From contig JAGYIH010000002.1 in assembly GCA_018402615.1 (NCBI GenBank), positions 4,635 through 68,634 on the forward strand: a stretch of 64,000 bases of DNA. Direction: 5' to 3'. This DNA is from Aquiluna sp. GTDB lineage: Bacteria; Actinomycetota; Actinomycetes; Actinomycetales; Microbacteriaceae. The position numbers and the translations under genes are program-made. Under the pieces are notes generated by a model that was not told the DNA's origin, made no database searches, and was given only the letters and a program-made list of their open reading frames with translations. Positions 1-7,468 of this stretch are shown piece by piece (the stretch's first letter is position 1; each line of letters begins with the position of its first letter).

Positions 1-320
1 TATGAACCGCCTCCAAACTTTCCTCCGGCGTGGAGCTTGGTAAAGACAACCTCGACACCGCTGAGGCCGGTTCTGGGTTCAATGTCAACGGGAATACCTC
101 TGCCATCGTCCGAAACCGATAGCGATCCGTCCTCGTGCGAAGAAACTGCAATCCTCTGACCGTGTCCAGCAAGTGCCTCATCGACCGAATTATCTATGAT
201 CTCCCAGAGGCAATGCATCAGCCCCCTGGCGTCTGTTGATCCGATGTACATGCCGGGGCGTTTACGAACCGCCTCCAGTCCTTCGAGGACGGAAAGGTGT
301 CTTGCGTTGTAATCGGTCAC
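1..320 (-). CDS. parE: DNA topoisomerase IV subunit B / GyrB-type ATPase, N-terminal part (runs off the window)
   Basis: The first 106 codons of a type II topoisomerase B subunit. Visible are RPGMYIGST (residues 21-29), DNSVDEA of the GHKL ATP-binding site (43-49) and LHAGGKFGG near the window edge. The [11 protein letters not shown] context is that of the second actinobacterial GyrB-like protein, usually called ParE, which lies next to sigA in many actinobacteria. The enzyme hydrolyses ATP to drive DNA strand passage and decatenation. I chose GTG at 318-320 because a TAGTGT hexamer ends 7 bases upstream (leaderless pattern) and because the family homology begins there. An in-frame TTG lies 10 codons further upstream. 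The rest of the gene is outside the window. Confidence 0.93.
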   Translation of the reverse strand, partial: MTDYNARHLSVLEGLEAVRKRPGMYIGSTDARGLMHCLWEIIDNSVDEALAGHGQRIAVSSHEDGSLSVSDDGRGIPVDIEPRTGLSGVEVVFTKLHAGGKFGGGS

Positions 321-327
321 GACCAGA

Positions 328-333
328 ACACTA
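328..333 (-). promoter_or_regulatory. -10 hexamer of leaderless parE promoter
   Basis: TAGTGT read on the minus strand, 7 bases before the GTG start of parE. No clear -35. Assigned by position only. Confidence 0.35.
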
Positions 334-418
334 GCCAGCTCAACTGACAATTACTTATTGCCACTTCGCAGTTAGCGAAACAGAGCCGAAATTGGAATTA
401 GTTTGCCAACTTCATGCT

Positions 419-424
419 TAGATA
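419..424 (+). promoter_or_regulatory. -10 hexamer before the DUF7455 gene
   Basis: TAGATA, 7 bases before ATG at 432. This supports the downstream start codon and a leaderless message. No clear -35. Confidence 0.3.
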
Positions 425-431
425 CAGACAA

Positions 432-629
432 ATGGAAGATATCAGAGAAGTAGAAAAGCTAGTCGCCAATGACCGCTGTGACGTTTGTGGCGCACAGGCC
501 TACATTCGAGTTCAGCTCGATAGTGGAGAGTTGTTGTTTTGCGCCCACCATGGCAATGCCAACAAAAGCAAGCTACAGCCTCTGATTGTGAACTGGCACG
601 ACCAGACCCAGGACCTCAGCCAAAGGTAA
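432..629 (+). CDS. DUF7455-type small zinc-binding protein
   Basis: A 65-residue protein with DRCDVCG (Cys16 and Cys19) and FCAHHG. The Cys-X2-Cys plus Cys-X-His-His arrangement suggests one structural zinc. It matches a small actinobacterial family (DUF7455) found beside sigA and parE; its function is not known. An alternative ATG lies six codons upstream at 414, but that region holds the TAGATA hexamer, so I prefer 432. The 3' end overlaps the convergent gatD-like gene by 14 bases. Confidence 0.8.
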   Translation: MEDIREVEKLVANDRCDVCGAQAYIRVQLDSGELLFCAHHGNANKSKLQPLIVNWHDQTQDLSQR

Positions 630-1167
630 GGTTTCGCCTAACCTCGGACACCAGGTCCCAATAGGAATTTTCCAACCTAATCTCTAGCTCCATTTCTCTT
701 GCAAGAAGTTTCAGCAGATCGGGATTCTTCGCCAGAATTGGCCCGAACATAAGGGTTCCAATAAACCCACCCTTCACGAATAGTTCAGAGCCAACTACCT
801 CAGAATTGCGATAACCGACTACTTCAAAAGCTTCGTGCATTAGCTTCACAAAGCCGCTAAATCTGTTCCCCTTTACAAGATCGGGCAACAACTCACTTCT
901 TTTCGCGAAAAACTCGTAGCTGCTGCCAACAAGCAGTGTGGGGTCGCCATTTTGCAGTCGCTTTTCAATAATCGGCACAAGCTCAAGCAGTTCGTTCTCA
1001 AACTCTCTGAGTGCCGCCCTTGAAGCATCTCCCACTAGCAACAGATCGGCCATGGGATCACTCGTAAAAGTCAAATCGGCACCTGTTGCATATTTGAGAA
1101 CTTCCAGATTGCCCTGATCACCATTGAAATTGAAGTACTCAGGTCGATAACTGAAGACGCTTGTCAC
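616..1167 (-). CDS. gatD-like: GatD-like protein lacking the catalytic Cys and His
   Basis: A 183-residue relative of the glutamine-amidotransferase subunit GatD, which normally feeds ammonia to MurT for amidating D-Glu of lipid II. The fold is recognisable from NFNGDQGNLEVL (13-24) and GTLMFGPILAKNP (137-149). The nucleophile elbow, CGGY in S. aureus GatD, reads GSSY here (81-84), so the Cys is missing. The catalytic His of GTYLHGP is Phe141 in GTLMFGP. The protein is about 60 residues shorter than typical GatD. GTG start; GTGA overlap with murT upstream, so translation is coupled. It cannot be a Cys-dependent glutaminase; a structural or new role beside MurT is inferred. Confidence 0.82.
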   Translation of the reverse strand: MTSVFSYRPEYFNFNGDQGNLEVLKYATGADLTFTSDPMADLLLVGDASRAALREFENELLELVPIIEKRLQNGDPTLLVGSSYEFFAKRSELLPDLVKGNRFSGFVKLMHEAFEVVGYRNSEVVGSELFVKGGFIGTLMFGPILAKNPDLLKLLAREMELEIRLENSYWDLVSEVRRNLTFG

Positions 1168-2372
1168 TTTGCCACCTTTGTGTATCGGCGAAACCGTCGC
1201 ATCGCATCGGCCGAAAATAGAATTGTCGGCCGCTGACCGGGCAGTGCGAAAAACCTGTCAGTGGCAGCACTGACATCTGAAATAACCTCGTCAACTTCTA
1301 CCCCGGCGACTTTGAGCCTGAGCGCAAGTTCGGCTGCGTTGAAGCCCGCGACTATCTGAACTTTCCTGAGTGCCGAAAAATCTACGGTCCATAACCAGCT
1401 CGGATCGTGAATGTCTCTGCCAGCCATCAGCATTAGTGGTTCCTCTTCGCCGGTTAGTTCCGAAAGGTTCAGTTGAAAGCTGGTTGGGTTTTGAACAAGC
1501 CTCAGATTTACGATTCGATTCTGAATTTCTACCAGCTCATTTCTTGCAAACACGCCTTCATTGCTGGCAAAGACCCCGGCAACCACCGATTCCTTTAGTT
1601 CAATCAGGTCTCTGGCCGCGCAATAGGCTGCGGCAAGATTAAGTGCAAGCTCAATTGACGTTGCGGGAGTATCGAAGGTTTTGCCATCAGCAGTGAGTTG
1701 CAGCACTGTTCCGACCTTTACTTGAACCGAGCTTGGAATTGCTGGGTGATCGCCAAAGTTCAGTGCGTACTTTGGGAGGCTAGTATCCGATGGCAATTCG
1801 CCACCAATACCAAAGCCTGAAACACGGGCGTGATTTTGAGCTATTTGACACAGATTTGGATCGTCCGCGTTCACGACCAAGCTAGCCGCCTGCAGCGCGA
1901 CCATGCTCAGCTTTTGCGAAACCAACTCAGGATCTACAAAGCGGTCCAGCTGATCTGAAAGAACGTTGGTCAAAACGACGAGTCTGATCGGAACCTGATC
2001 ACTGACAGCTGGGCCGTGACCCTCATCCAATTCGAGCACTGCAATGTCGTAATTAAGGTTTCCAGTCATGCTGGACTCTTTCAGCACGGCCGCAAACAGC
2101 CCCTGCTTAATGTTTGCTGTTGAGGGGTTCGTAAAGACCCTGATTCCATGCGCCTCAAGCAATTTTACAAGATAGTGAGTTGTGCTGGACTTTCCCGCTG
2201 AGCCGCTTATGACTACAACGCCCATGGGTAGTTTCGAAAGCGAGTGTCTTATAAGTCCTGGATCAATCTTTGAGGCGATAAGGCCTGGAAATGCAGATCC
2301 ACCGCCCCTTCTGATCAGGCGAAGCGAATACCTCAGCAGCTTGCCGATGGCAACCGCAAAGATTCTCTGCAT
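1164..2372 (-). CDS. murT-like: MurT-like Mur ligase domain protein without the zinc ribbon
   Basis: A 402-residue Mur-ligase family protein, partner of the GatD-like protein. ATP-binding loop SGSAGKSST at 56-64 (GTNGKTTT is usual), ELDE at 114-117, TNVLSDQLDRF at 135-145, NADDP at 168-172 and a C-terminal DPSWLW (323-328) that matches the MurT/GatD contact region. MurT proteins usually carry a four-Cys zinc ribbon after NADDP; only Cys175 and Cys251 occur in the whole protein, so that ribbon is absent. Start ATG at 2370-2372, four bases after the sigA stop, so it is probably the second gene of a sigA-murT-gatD operon. The family activates the D-Glu alpha-carboxyl of lipid II; activity here is unproven. 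Confidence 0.82.
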   Translation of the reverse strand: MQRIFAVAIGKLLRYSLRLIRRGGGSAFPGLIASKIDPGLIRHSLSKLPMGVVVISGSAGKSSTTHYLVKLLEAHGIRVFTNPSTANIKQGLFAAVLKESSMTGNLNYDIAVLELDEGHGPAVSDQVPIRLVVLTNVLSDQLDRFVDPELVSQKLSMVALQAASLVVNADDPNLCQIAQNHARVSGFGIGGELPSDTSLPKYALNFGDHPAIPSSVQVKVGTVLQLTADGKTFDTPATSIELALNLAAAYCAARDLIELKESVVAGVFASNEGVFARNELVEIQNRIVNLRLVQNPTSFQLNLSELTGEEEPLMLMAGRDIHDPSWLWTVDFSALRKVQIVAGFNAAELALRLKVAGVEVDEVISDVSAATDRFFALPGQRPTILFSADAMRRFRRYTKVAK

Positions 2373-2376
2373 GTGT

Positions 2377-3597
2377 TTAGTTGTCCAGGTAGTCCCGGAG
2401 CAACTGGGAACGCGATGGGTGGCGCAGCTTGGACATCGTCTTGGATTCGATCTGTCGAATGCGCTCGCGAGTAACGCCAAACTTTTCACCAATCTGGTCA
2501 AGCGTCATCTGCACGCCGTCTCCCAAGCCGAAGCGAGACTTAATGACTCCAGCCTCTCTTGGGTGCAGTGATTCCAAAACTCGATCTAGCTCCTGTTGCA
2601 GCATTGTGAACCCCACCGCATCCGCTGGCACTACAGCCTCGGTGTCCTCAATAAGATCGCCAAACTCGCTGTCACCATCTTCGCCAAGCGGTGTCGAGAG
2701 AGAGATTGGCTCGCGGCCATACTTCTGAACCTCTACAACCTTCTCAGGGGTCATGTCTAGTTCGGCTGCAAGTTCTTCTGGAGTTGGTTCGCGGCCCAGG
2801 TCTTGCAGCAGCTGGCGCTGGACGCGAGCAAGTTTGTTGATGACCTCAACCATGTGCACCGGGATACGAATGGTTCTTGCCTGGTCGGCCATGGCCCTGG
2901 TGATTGCCTGTCGGATCCACCAGGTTGCATAGGTGGAAAACTTATAGCCCTTGGTGTAATCAAACTTCTCAACAGCTCTAATCAGGCCCAGGTTTCCCTC
3001 TTGGATTAGGTCTAAGAACTGCATTCCCCTGCCGGTATATCGCTTGGCAAGAGAGACCACAAGTCTCAGGTTTGCCTCCAATAGGTGTGACTTGGCGCGC
3101 TGGCCGTCCTTGACAACCCAGTTCAAATCACGCTTGTCTGCCGGGGAGAGTTTTGTTTCGTTGGCTAGCTTTTCTTCCGCGAATAATCCTGCTTCGATTC
3201 GCTTGGCTAGTTCGACCTCGAGCTCCGCGTTCAGCAGGGCTACTTTTCCAATTTGCTTCAGGTAATCCTTGACCGGATCTGCTGTCGCACCGCTAATCGT
3301 GAGGTTCTGAACTGGGATGTCGTCTTCATCGTCCTTGATTACAAGCGCGTCTGATGGAAGTTGAATGCTCTCGGTGATTGGCTCGGAATCATCCACTTCG
3401 ACGATTTTGGCCTCATCCACGGTAGAGATGTCAACGGCCTCCTGGGCTTCAGCCACAATCAGCTCTACGGAATCATCCTCATCTTCAACGTCGTCCAGTT
3501 CCACCGCTGCGACCTTTTTGGCGCGCGGCTTAGCTGCGGTTGACTTGGCTTTCGCCTTAGAGACAGTTGCGATGATTTCTTTCCTTGCGTCGGGCAG
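2377..3597 (-). CDS. sigA: Primary RNA polymerase sigma factor (sigma-70/SigA)
   Basis: Principal sigma factor. Region 1.2 (VKDYLKQIG), region 2 ([32 protein letters not shown]) binding core and the -10, and region 4 ([20 protein letters not shown]) binding the -35. The start is unusual. The first standard codon is GTG at 3504, giving 375 residues, but the frame stays open for 31 more codons and encodes an Ala/Lys-rich stretch ([14 protein letters not shown]) typical of actinobacterial SigA N-termini. The only plausible initiator there is CTG at 3595-3597, 8 bases after AAGGG. A TAA closes the frame just upstream. Identity is certain; the start is not. Confidence 0.95.
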   Translation of the reverse strand: MPDARKEIIATVSKAKAKSTAAKPRAKKVAAVELDDVEDEDDSVELIVAEAQEAVDISTVDEAKIVEVDDSEPITESIQLPSDALVIKDDEDDIPVQNLTISGATADPVKDYLKQIGKVALLNAELEVELAKRIEAGLFAEEKLANETKLSPADKRDLNWVVKDGQRAKSHLLEANLRLVVSLAKRYTGRGMQFLDLIQEGNLGLIRAVEKFDYTKGYKFSTYATWWIRQAITRAMADQARTIRIPVHMVEVINKLARVQRQLLQDLGREPTPEELAAELDMTPEKVVEVQKYGREPISLSTPLGEDGDSEFGDLIEDTEAVVPADAVGFTMLQQELDRVLESLHPREAGVIKSRFGLGDGVQMTLDQIGEKFGVTRERIRQIESKTMSKLRHPSRSQLLRDYLDN

Positions 3598-3602
3598 ACT
3601 TT

Positions 3603-3640
3603 AAACCCTTGTCAAGTCCGAAAAAGACCTAAAAGGGTTT
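3603..3640 (-). promoter_or_regulatory. Inverted repeat over the sigA ribosome-binding site, with a candidate -10
   Basis: AAACCCTT (3603-3610) and AAGGGTTT (3633-3640) are perfect 8-base inverted repeats, with an inner GTC/GAC pair. In the sigA transcript the 3' arm contains the AAGGG that would serve the CTG start, so the hairpin could hide it. TATACA (minus strand, 3640-3645) is a good -10 hexamer but would start RNA inside the 5' arm, so only RNA from further upstream would form the full hairpin. Confidence 0.35.
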
Positions 3641-3697
3641 GTATAAGTATGCCACTCATTTGTTGAGTACAGGGTGAAAAGCAAGATTTAGCCGAGA

Positions 3698-4603
3698 TTA
3701 TTCCCCGTCGTCGCGCATCTTTCGCATGGTTGTTAGGTACTGCTCGAGTTCCTCTGCGAGATCGTCAGCTGATAGTGGGGTCCCGGTTGGTTTTCCTATC
3801 GGCGCCCGAGATGGACCAGATTCCCCAGATGCGTAGCCCTGTTCGAGAGTTTGTACCAGTTTTGCCAGCTCGGCATTTTCTTCAACCTGCGCCGAGACTT
3901 TCTCATCGAATTTGGATGCACGCTCGCGGATCTCATCTGTTGGAAAGACCAAACCAGTCGCAGCTGTGATCAACTCCACGCCACTGAGAGCGGCACGTGG
4001 GACCTCATTATCCGCAAGGTAGTGCGGAACCAGCAATACAAATCCGGCGGTTGCAAGACCGTGTTGAGATAGTCGAAATTCTAGAAGGTGAATAACGTTC
4101 CCCGGAACTTGAGTCTGCGGCTTCCACTCCGAGAATCGCTCAATCATGTCGCTACGATTGCCACTCACTGTTACCCCAACAGGCCTGGTGTGTGGAATTG
4201 GAAACGGAATCGAATGAACCCAGGTGAAACTCTTAACCTCTAGAAGCTGGACCAGATCAACAATGTCCTCGGCGAATGCCTCCCAGCGCATGTCGGGTTC
4301 ATATCCCTCGAGGAATAAAAATGGTTGGTCCGCCTCATCCCTAACCAGATAGACGGCCAGGGTTTGGGGTTCGTAAGACTCAATGTGGTCCTTCTCAAAA
4401 AAGAGCGTGGGACGTCGACTGCGGTAATCAAGCAGTTCATCATTGTCAAACTTCAATAGAAGCTCGTTATCCAAATTGGCGAAGAAGTGCTCCGAAATCT
4501 GACCGATTGTAGATCCGGAATCACTGAAACCCGAAAGCATTGCGACAAGAGGCAACCCCTTTGCTGACTCGAGGTCACCAAGAATGCGATAAAGCTTGCC
4601 CAT
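3698..4603 (-). CDS. PAC2 family protein
   Basis: A 301-residue member of the PAC2 (proteasome assembly chaperone 2) family, common in Actinobacteria. Recognised from GFSDSGSTIGQI near the N-terminus, the aromatic/acidic strand LFLEGYEPDMRWEAF, PHTRPVGVTVSGN in the middle and VPHYLADNEVPRAAL later. The C-terminus is acidic and probably helical. The bacterial role is unknown; some actinobacterial members are studied alongside proteasome or ATP-grasp proteins. It is divergent from pepA with 33 bases between the start codons and has a TAGTAT hexamer six bases before the ATG, so the message is probably leaderless. Confidence 0.85.
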   Translation of the reverse strand: MGKLYRILGDLESAKGLPLVAMLSGFSDSGSTIGQISEHFFANLDNELLLKFDNDELLDYRSRRPTLFFEKDHIESYEPQTLAVYLVRDEADQPFLFLEGYEPDMRWEAFAEDIVDLVQLLEVKSFTWVHSIPFPIPHTRPVGVTVSGNRSDMIERFSEWKPQTQVPGNVIHLLEFRLSQHGLATAGFVLLVPHYLADNEVPRAALSGVELITAATGLVFPTDEIRERASKFDEKVSAQVEENAELAKLVQTLEQGYASGESGPSRAPIGKPTGTPLSADDLAEELEQYLTTMRKMRDDGE

Positions 4604-4609
4604 AGGCCG

Positions 4610-4628
4610 ATACTAACCCACCTAGAAT
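4610..4628. promoter_or_regulatory. Divergent leaderless promoters of the PAC2 gene and pepA
   Basis: TAGTAT on the minus strand (4610-4615) lies 6 bases before the PAC2 ATG. TAGAAT on the plus strand (4623-4628) lies 8 bases before the pepA ATG. The two -10 elements are only 7 bases apart, so each -35 region must lie over the other gene's start and the two promoters probably exclude one another. Confidence 0.4.
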
Positions 4629-4636
4629 CAAGTTTT

Positions 4637-6031
4637 ATGCATGCAATTAACGTCATTAAGTCACCACCTTCCGGTCTCTATCAATTGGCTATCGCCATTG
4701 AGCCGGGGTCAGACCATGAGGCTCTTTCCGCGTTTTCAAAGGAACAGCTGACCCTTTGGAAAGTCGAGGCCAAGCCCAATAATGTTGCGACGATAACCAC
4801 CAGCCACGGAAGTATTTTGGCCGTTGGATTGCCAGACCGCTCAAAGGCAAAGGATTTTGGTGCGGCAGCTGTTCGAGCCAGCGTTGCTGGCGCTGCATTG
4901 GTTTACGACCTGCGTGGTTTTGATCCTGACCGGGCCAAAGATGTTGCTCTAGGGGCACTGCTAGGTGGCAAGACCGCTAGCGATTACAGAAGCAAGAATG
5001 AATCTCGAGAAATTTCATTGCTCGTGGAGTCAACGCTCGATCTTGATTTGACTGAAGTTGAGACTATTGCCGCCGAGGTCCTTACGATTCGAAGACTAAT
5101 TAACACCCCCGCTAACGATCTTTGGCCCGAGAAGCTTGCCCAAGCGGTCAAGTCTCATCTTGCGAAATCCAAGGTTGACGTCGAAATTTGGGATGAAAAA
5201 AGACTCGAAAAAGAGCGCTGTGGTGGAATTCTCGCCGTTGGTAAGGGATCTGTTCGGCCGCCTCGATTGGTGCTTTTGAAATACCGCGGCGGGGGTAAGC
5301 ACCTCGGCCTGGTGGGAAAAGGAATTACTTTCGACACTGGAGGACTATCGCTGAAGCCACCAGACTCCATGGTTGGAATGAAGTACGACATGGCTGGATC
5401 GGCGACGGTCTTTGGTGCTATCACCGCAATCGCAAAACTAGGTCTCAAAGTCAATGTGACAGCGGTTATGGCCCTGGCAGAAAACATGCCCTCAGGAATT
5501 GCGACCAGACCCGGAGATGTCATTCGCATGCGCAGCGGTAAAACCGTTGAAGTGATCAACACTGATGCAGAGGGACGTCTTGTACTGGCTGATGGCCTTG
5601 ACGTAATCGCGGAATACAAGCCGGACCACATCGTTGACGTGGCAACGCTCACCGGAGCGGCCACAATCGCGCTTGGAAACCGATTTGCTGGCCTTATGGG
5701 CCAGGGAGCGGTCATATCAGAACTTTTGCTAGCCGCCAAATCGGCGCAGGAACTGGTCTGGGAAATGCCATTGCCGGAAGAACTTCGAGCGGTCCTAGAT
5801 TCGGAGATTGCGGATATGACCAACGCCAAGGTGGGTAACCGTGCGGGAGGCATGTTGGTTGGCGGTTGGTTTTTGAGTGAATTTGTAGACAAACAACAGT
5901 CTTGGGCGCACCTTGACATCGCTGGGCCCGCTAATAATGATGCGGCGCCGTATTCCCTTAACCCCCAGGGAGCAAGCGGAGTGATGATGCGAACTCTGGT
6001 CGAACTTGCTAGAAGCATGGAGCTGAACTAG
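4637..6031 (+). CDS. pepA: Leucyl aminopeptidase (M17 family)
   Basis: A 464-residue M17 metallo-aminopeptidase that removes N-terminal Leu and other residues from peptides in the cytosol. The metal and catalytic signatures are present: GKGITFDTGG (about 226-235), KYDMAGSA, and NTDAEGRLVLADGL (about 308-321), the family signature. The N-terminal macro-like domain is shorter and variable. No signal peptide. Start ATG at 4637 follows a TAGAAT hexamer, with no ribosome-binding site, so it is probably leaderless. It precedes lpd by 42 bases. M17 enzymes are usually hexamers with two metal ions. Confidence 0.95.
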   Translation: MHAINVIKSPPSGLYQLAIAIEPGSDHEALSAFSKEQLTLWKVEAKPNNVATITTSHGSILAVGLPDRSKAKDFGAAAVRASVAGAALVYDLRGFDPDRAKDVALGALLGGKTASDYRSKNESREISLLVESTLDLDLTEVETIAAEVLTIRRLINTPANDLWPEKLAQAVKSHLAKSKVDVEIWDEKRLEKERCGGILAVGKGSVRPPRLVLLKYRGGGKHLGLVGKGITFDTGGLSLKPPDSMVGMKYDMAGSATVFGAITAIAKLGLKVNVTAVMALAENMPSGIATRPGDVIRMRSGKTVEVINTDAEGRLVLADGLDVIAEYKPDHIVDVATLTGAATIALGNRFAGLMGQGAVISELLLAAKSAQELVWEMPLPEELRAVLDSEIADMTNAKVGNRAGGMLVGGWFLSEFVDKQQSWAHLDIAGPANNDAAPYSLNPQGASGVMMRTLVELARSMELN

Positions 6032-6073
6032 GCATTAGGCTTTACCTGTTTCCGCAGATATTTTGGAGCTTAA

Positions 6074-7450
6074 TTGGCCGACAACAACTTTGACCTCGTA
6101 ATTCTTGGTAGTGGGAGTGGTGGCTATGCAGCCGCTCTCCGCGCCGCTCAATTGGGTATGAGTGTCGCACTTATCGAGAGAGATAAGCTCGGCGGGACTT
6201 GTCTACACCGTGGCTGCATACCTACCAAGGCACTTTTGCATTCTGCCGAAGTCGCTGACACGACAAGAGAAGCCGATCACTTTGGCGTCCAGGCGACGTT
6301 CCAGGGCATCGACATGCCCCAGGTGAACAAGTACCGCGACTCAATCGTCGACAAGCTTTACAAAGGCTTAACCGGCCTTGTTGGGATGCAAAAGAGCATC
6401 ACATCGGTGCAGGGTGAAGGACACCTAACCGGCCCCAAGACTGTGACGGTAGGCACCGAAAGCTATACCGGTAAGAACGTTGTGCTTGCCACCGGCTCAG
6501 TTTCCAAGACACTCGGAATTGAAATCACCAATCGCGTCATCACAAGCGATCAGGCTCTGCTGATGGACTGGATTCCGAATCGAGTAGCAATTCTTGGTGG
6601 CGGCGTCATCGGTGTTGAGTTTGCCTCCGTTTGGCGCTCTTTCGGAGCAGAGGTTGTAATCGTTGAAGGCTTGGACAGGCTGGTTCCTAACGAGGATCCG
6701 AGCATGAGCAAGGGTCTCGAGCGAGCATATAAAAAGCGCGGAATAGAGCTAAAGCTAGGTAGCAAATTCAAAACCATCACCGAATCCGATGCTGGGGTGC
6801 AAGTTGAGCTGGAGAGCGGTGATGTTGTCAGTGCCGATCTCTTACTTGTCGCGGTCGGCAGGGCACCAAACGCAACTGGATTTGGCTATGAGGATCAGGG
6901 TGTCCAAATGGATCGTGGCTTCGTGATCACCAATGACAGACTTGAGACTTCCCTGCCCGGTGTCTACGCCGTTGGCGACATTGTTCCGGGGCTGCAACTT
7001 GCGCACAGGGGTTTCATGCAGGGAATATTTGTCGCTGAGGAGCTCGCCGGTCTGAACCCGTTGCGGGTAGAAGAGTGGGACATACCGCGAGTTACATACT
7101 GCGAGCCAGAAATTGCCTCAGTTGGTCTAACCGAAGCACAAGCCCAGGAAAAATTTGGCGCCGAGAACATTTCGATTTACGAGTACAACCTTGCCGGGAA
7201 CGGCAAGAGCAACATCCTTGGAACGGCCGGAGTAATTAAATTAATCCGTCAAAACAAGGGTCCGGTTATTGGTTTTCACATGATTGGATCTAGAGCCGGT
7301 GAGCAGATTGGTGAGGCCCAGCTAATTGTTCACTGGGAGGCTTACCCAGAGGATGTCGCCCCGCTGATACACGCCCACCCAACAATGAATGAGGCAATCG
7401 GAGAAGCGCACCTCGCGCTAGCCGGTAAGCCGCTGCACGCACACGCATAG
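6074..7450 (+). CDS. lpdA: Dihydrolipoyl dehydrogenase (E3)
   Basis: A 458-residue flavoprotein disulfide reductase that reoxidises dihydrolipoamide of the 2-oxoacid dehydrogenase complexes with NAD+. FAD motif GSGSGGYAAA (12-21), redox-active pair in GGTCLHRGCIPTK (about 40-52), NAD motif LGGGVIGVEFA (about 173) and the active-site base in HAHPTMNEAI near the C-terminus. TTG start with GGAG five bases upstream. Followed 18 bases later by the E2 gene, so E3 and E2 are probably co-transcribed; E1 (aceE) is encoded about 18 kb away. Confidence 0.96.
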   Translation: MADNNFDLVILGSGSGGYAAALRAAQLGMSVALIERDKLGGTCLHRGCIPTKALLHSAEVADTTREADHFGVQATFQGIDMPQVNKYRDSIVDKLYKGLTGLVGMQKSITSVQGEGHLTGPKTVTVGTESYTGKNVVLATGSVSKTLGIEITNRVITSDQALLMDWIPNRVAILGGGVIGVEFASVWRSFGAEVVIVEGLDRLVPNEDPSMSKGLERAYKKRGIELKLGSKFKTITESDAGVQVELESGDVVSADLLLVAVGRAPNATGFGYEDQGVQMDRGFVITNDRLETSLPGVYAVGDIVPGLQLAHRGFMQGIFVAEELAGLNPLRVEEWDIPRVTYCEPEIASVGLTEAQAQEKFGAENISIYEYNLAGNGKSNILGTAGVIKLIRQNKGPVIGFHMIGSRAGEQIGEAQLIVHWEAYPEDVAPLIHAHPTMNEAIGEAHLALAGKPLHAHA

Positions 7451-7468
7451 ATTGAAAGAAGAAACTCG

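Noticed and set aside
5155..6018. Long open frame (287 codons) on the minus strand across pepA
   Set aside because: It mirrors the codon pattern of pepA, is rich in Ser/Ala/Pro without any domain, and has no promoter or ribosome-binding site.
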